Source of the DNA: Ministeria vibrans ATCC 50519
Taxonomy: Eukaryota > Opisthokonta > Filasterea
Reading direction: 5' to 3'
DNA: 57,995 bases
Assembly: GCA_943704425.1 (NCBI GenBank)
Contig: CALSCP010000408.1
Span: 66,161-124,155, forward strand
Part shown: one piece after another, positions 57,801-57,995 of the stretch
Numbering within the stretch: the first letter of the stretch is position 1
Layout of the letters: each line of letters starts with the position of its first letter
The notes under the pieces: generated by a model
Told to the model about the DNA's origin: nothing
The model's input: the letters and a program-made list of their open reading frames with translations, nothing else
Database searches by the model: none
Made by a program: the position numbers and the translations under genes

Positions 57801-57902
57801 CCCAAGCCACCGGCCGTGCTGGGAAACTTTCGACAGAAACTGACTCAGATCCACCGAATGTGGCGTGCGCGACAGATTGTGATGCGACTCGGAGAGACTG
57901 AG
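54837..57902 (+). CDS. Class I myosin heavy chain (3' end outside window)
   Basis: Nine exons: 54837-55271, 55368-55463, 55536-55763, 55856-56466, 56526-56772, 56844-56933, 57006-57335, 57411-57680 and 57738-57902, in consistent phase, giving 824 residues before the window ends. The motor is complete: P-loop [12 protein letters not shown], switch I NDNSSRF|GKY, switch [29 protein letters not shown], and the relay and SH1 region ([36 protein letters not shown]). Two IQ-like helices follow ([33 protein letters not shown]). SF, FGNA and ENAYTDMR-type sequences fit myosin I. It moves on actin and links it to membranes. The tail (TH1 and possibly SH3) lies beyond the edge. The N-terminus is uncertain: [11 protein letters not shown] may be leader sequence ahead of an acceptor at 54869. 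Confidence 0.9.
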
Positions 57903-57908
57903 GTGAGT

Positions 57909-57910
<2 letters not shown>

Positions 57911-57995
<85 letters not shown>
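57911..57995. repeat. Poly-T tract at the window end
   Basis: About 85 consecutive T residues begin 8 nt after the donor of the last myosin intron (GAG|GTGAGTGAG) and run to the end of the window. The length is probably unreliable and the tract may mark a contig end. Confidence 0.9.

Overview
The window is nuclear DNA from a eukaryote, very probably a free-living protist. Almost every gene is split by GT-AG introns of about 50-600 nt, TAA, TAG and TGA are all used as stops, there is a eukaryotic-type tRNA-Trp, and genes lie densely on both strands. The gene set combines holozoan-style genes (a MEGF8/attractin-like receptor, sortilin-like Vps10 protein, class I myosin, ERK-type MAPK) with a GT48 beta-1,3-glucan synthase. 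That suggests a protist near the animals and fungi (Obazoa) or a comparable heterotroph; I cannot name the species. Introns and spacers are rich in CT, CA and homopolymer tracts.

Layout. 1-1768 (-) is a pogo-like DDE transposase that runs off the left edge. 2185-4615 (+) is a secreted EGF/GCC2-GCC3 cysteine-rich protein, cut short at a CT microsatellite. 4808-5516 (-) is the 5' part of an acyl-CoA oxidase, cut at the same tract. 5695-6993 (+) is a DEDDy 3'-5' exonuclease. 7272-17113 (-) is a 3,245-residue DUF6606/DUF3638/DUF3645 ATPase. 17.4-19.6 kb is a repeat zone with A-tailed SINE-like copies and a decayed reverse-transcriptase tail. 19693-21884 (-) is an ankyrin protein and 21981-24799 (+) a UIM/PPxY protein, divergently arranged. 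25074-26819 (+) and 27157-28572 (-) are two convergent paralogous four-TM proteins with a duplicated 3' end between them. 29-32 kb carries an NDUFA11/Tim17-like protein, a BRCT-SMI1/KNR4 fusion, tRNA-Trp and a small unknown gene. 32579-33822 (-) is a membrane-anchored 2-oxoglutarate oxygenase. 34555-42083 (+) is the glucan synthase with an extra glycosidase-like ectodomain.

42714-43245 (+) is the first three exons of a MAPK and 43496-44262 (-) the first two exons of a Vps10 protein; both stop at a CT/CA microsatellite. 44508-52596 (+) is the MEGF8-like receptor with an added PA14 domain. 52735-52946 (+) is a 49-residue membrane peptide, 53350-53922 (-) a cysteine-less thioredoxin-like protein, and 54837-57902 (+) a class I myosin running into a terminal poly-T tract.

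The most notable structural signal occurs twice: two convergent genes, each intact at its 5' end, both lose their 3' ends inside introns at one shared microsatellite. This fits deletion, or assembly collapse, between two like-oriented repeat tracts. Most other genes are unrelated housekeeping, surface and trafficking genes, as expected of a eukaryotic chromosome. Exon models were made by eye from splice signals, reading phase and domain continuity, and have no transcript support.
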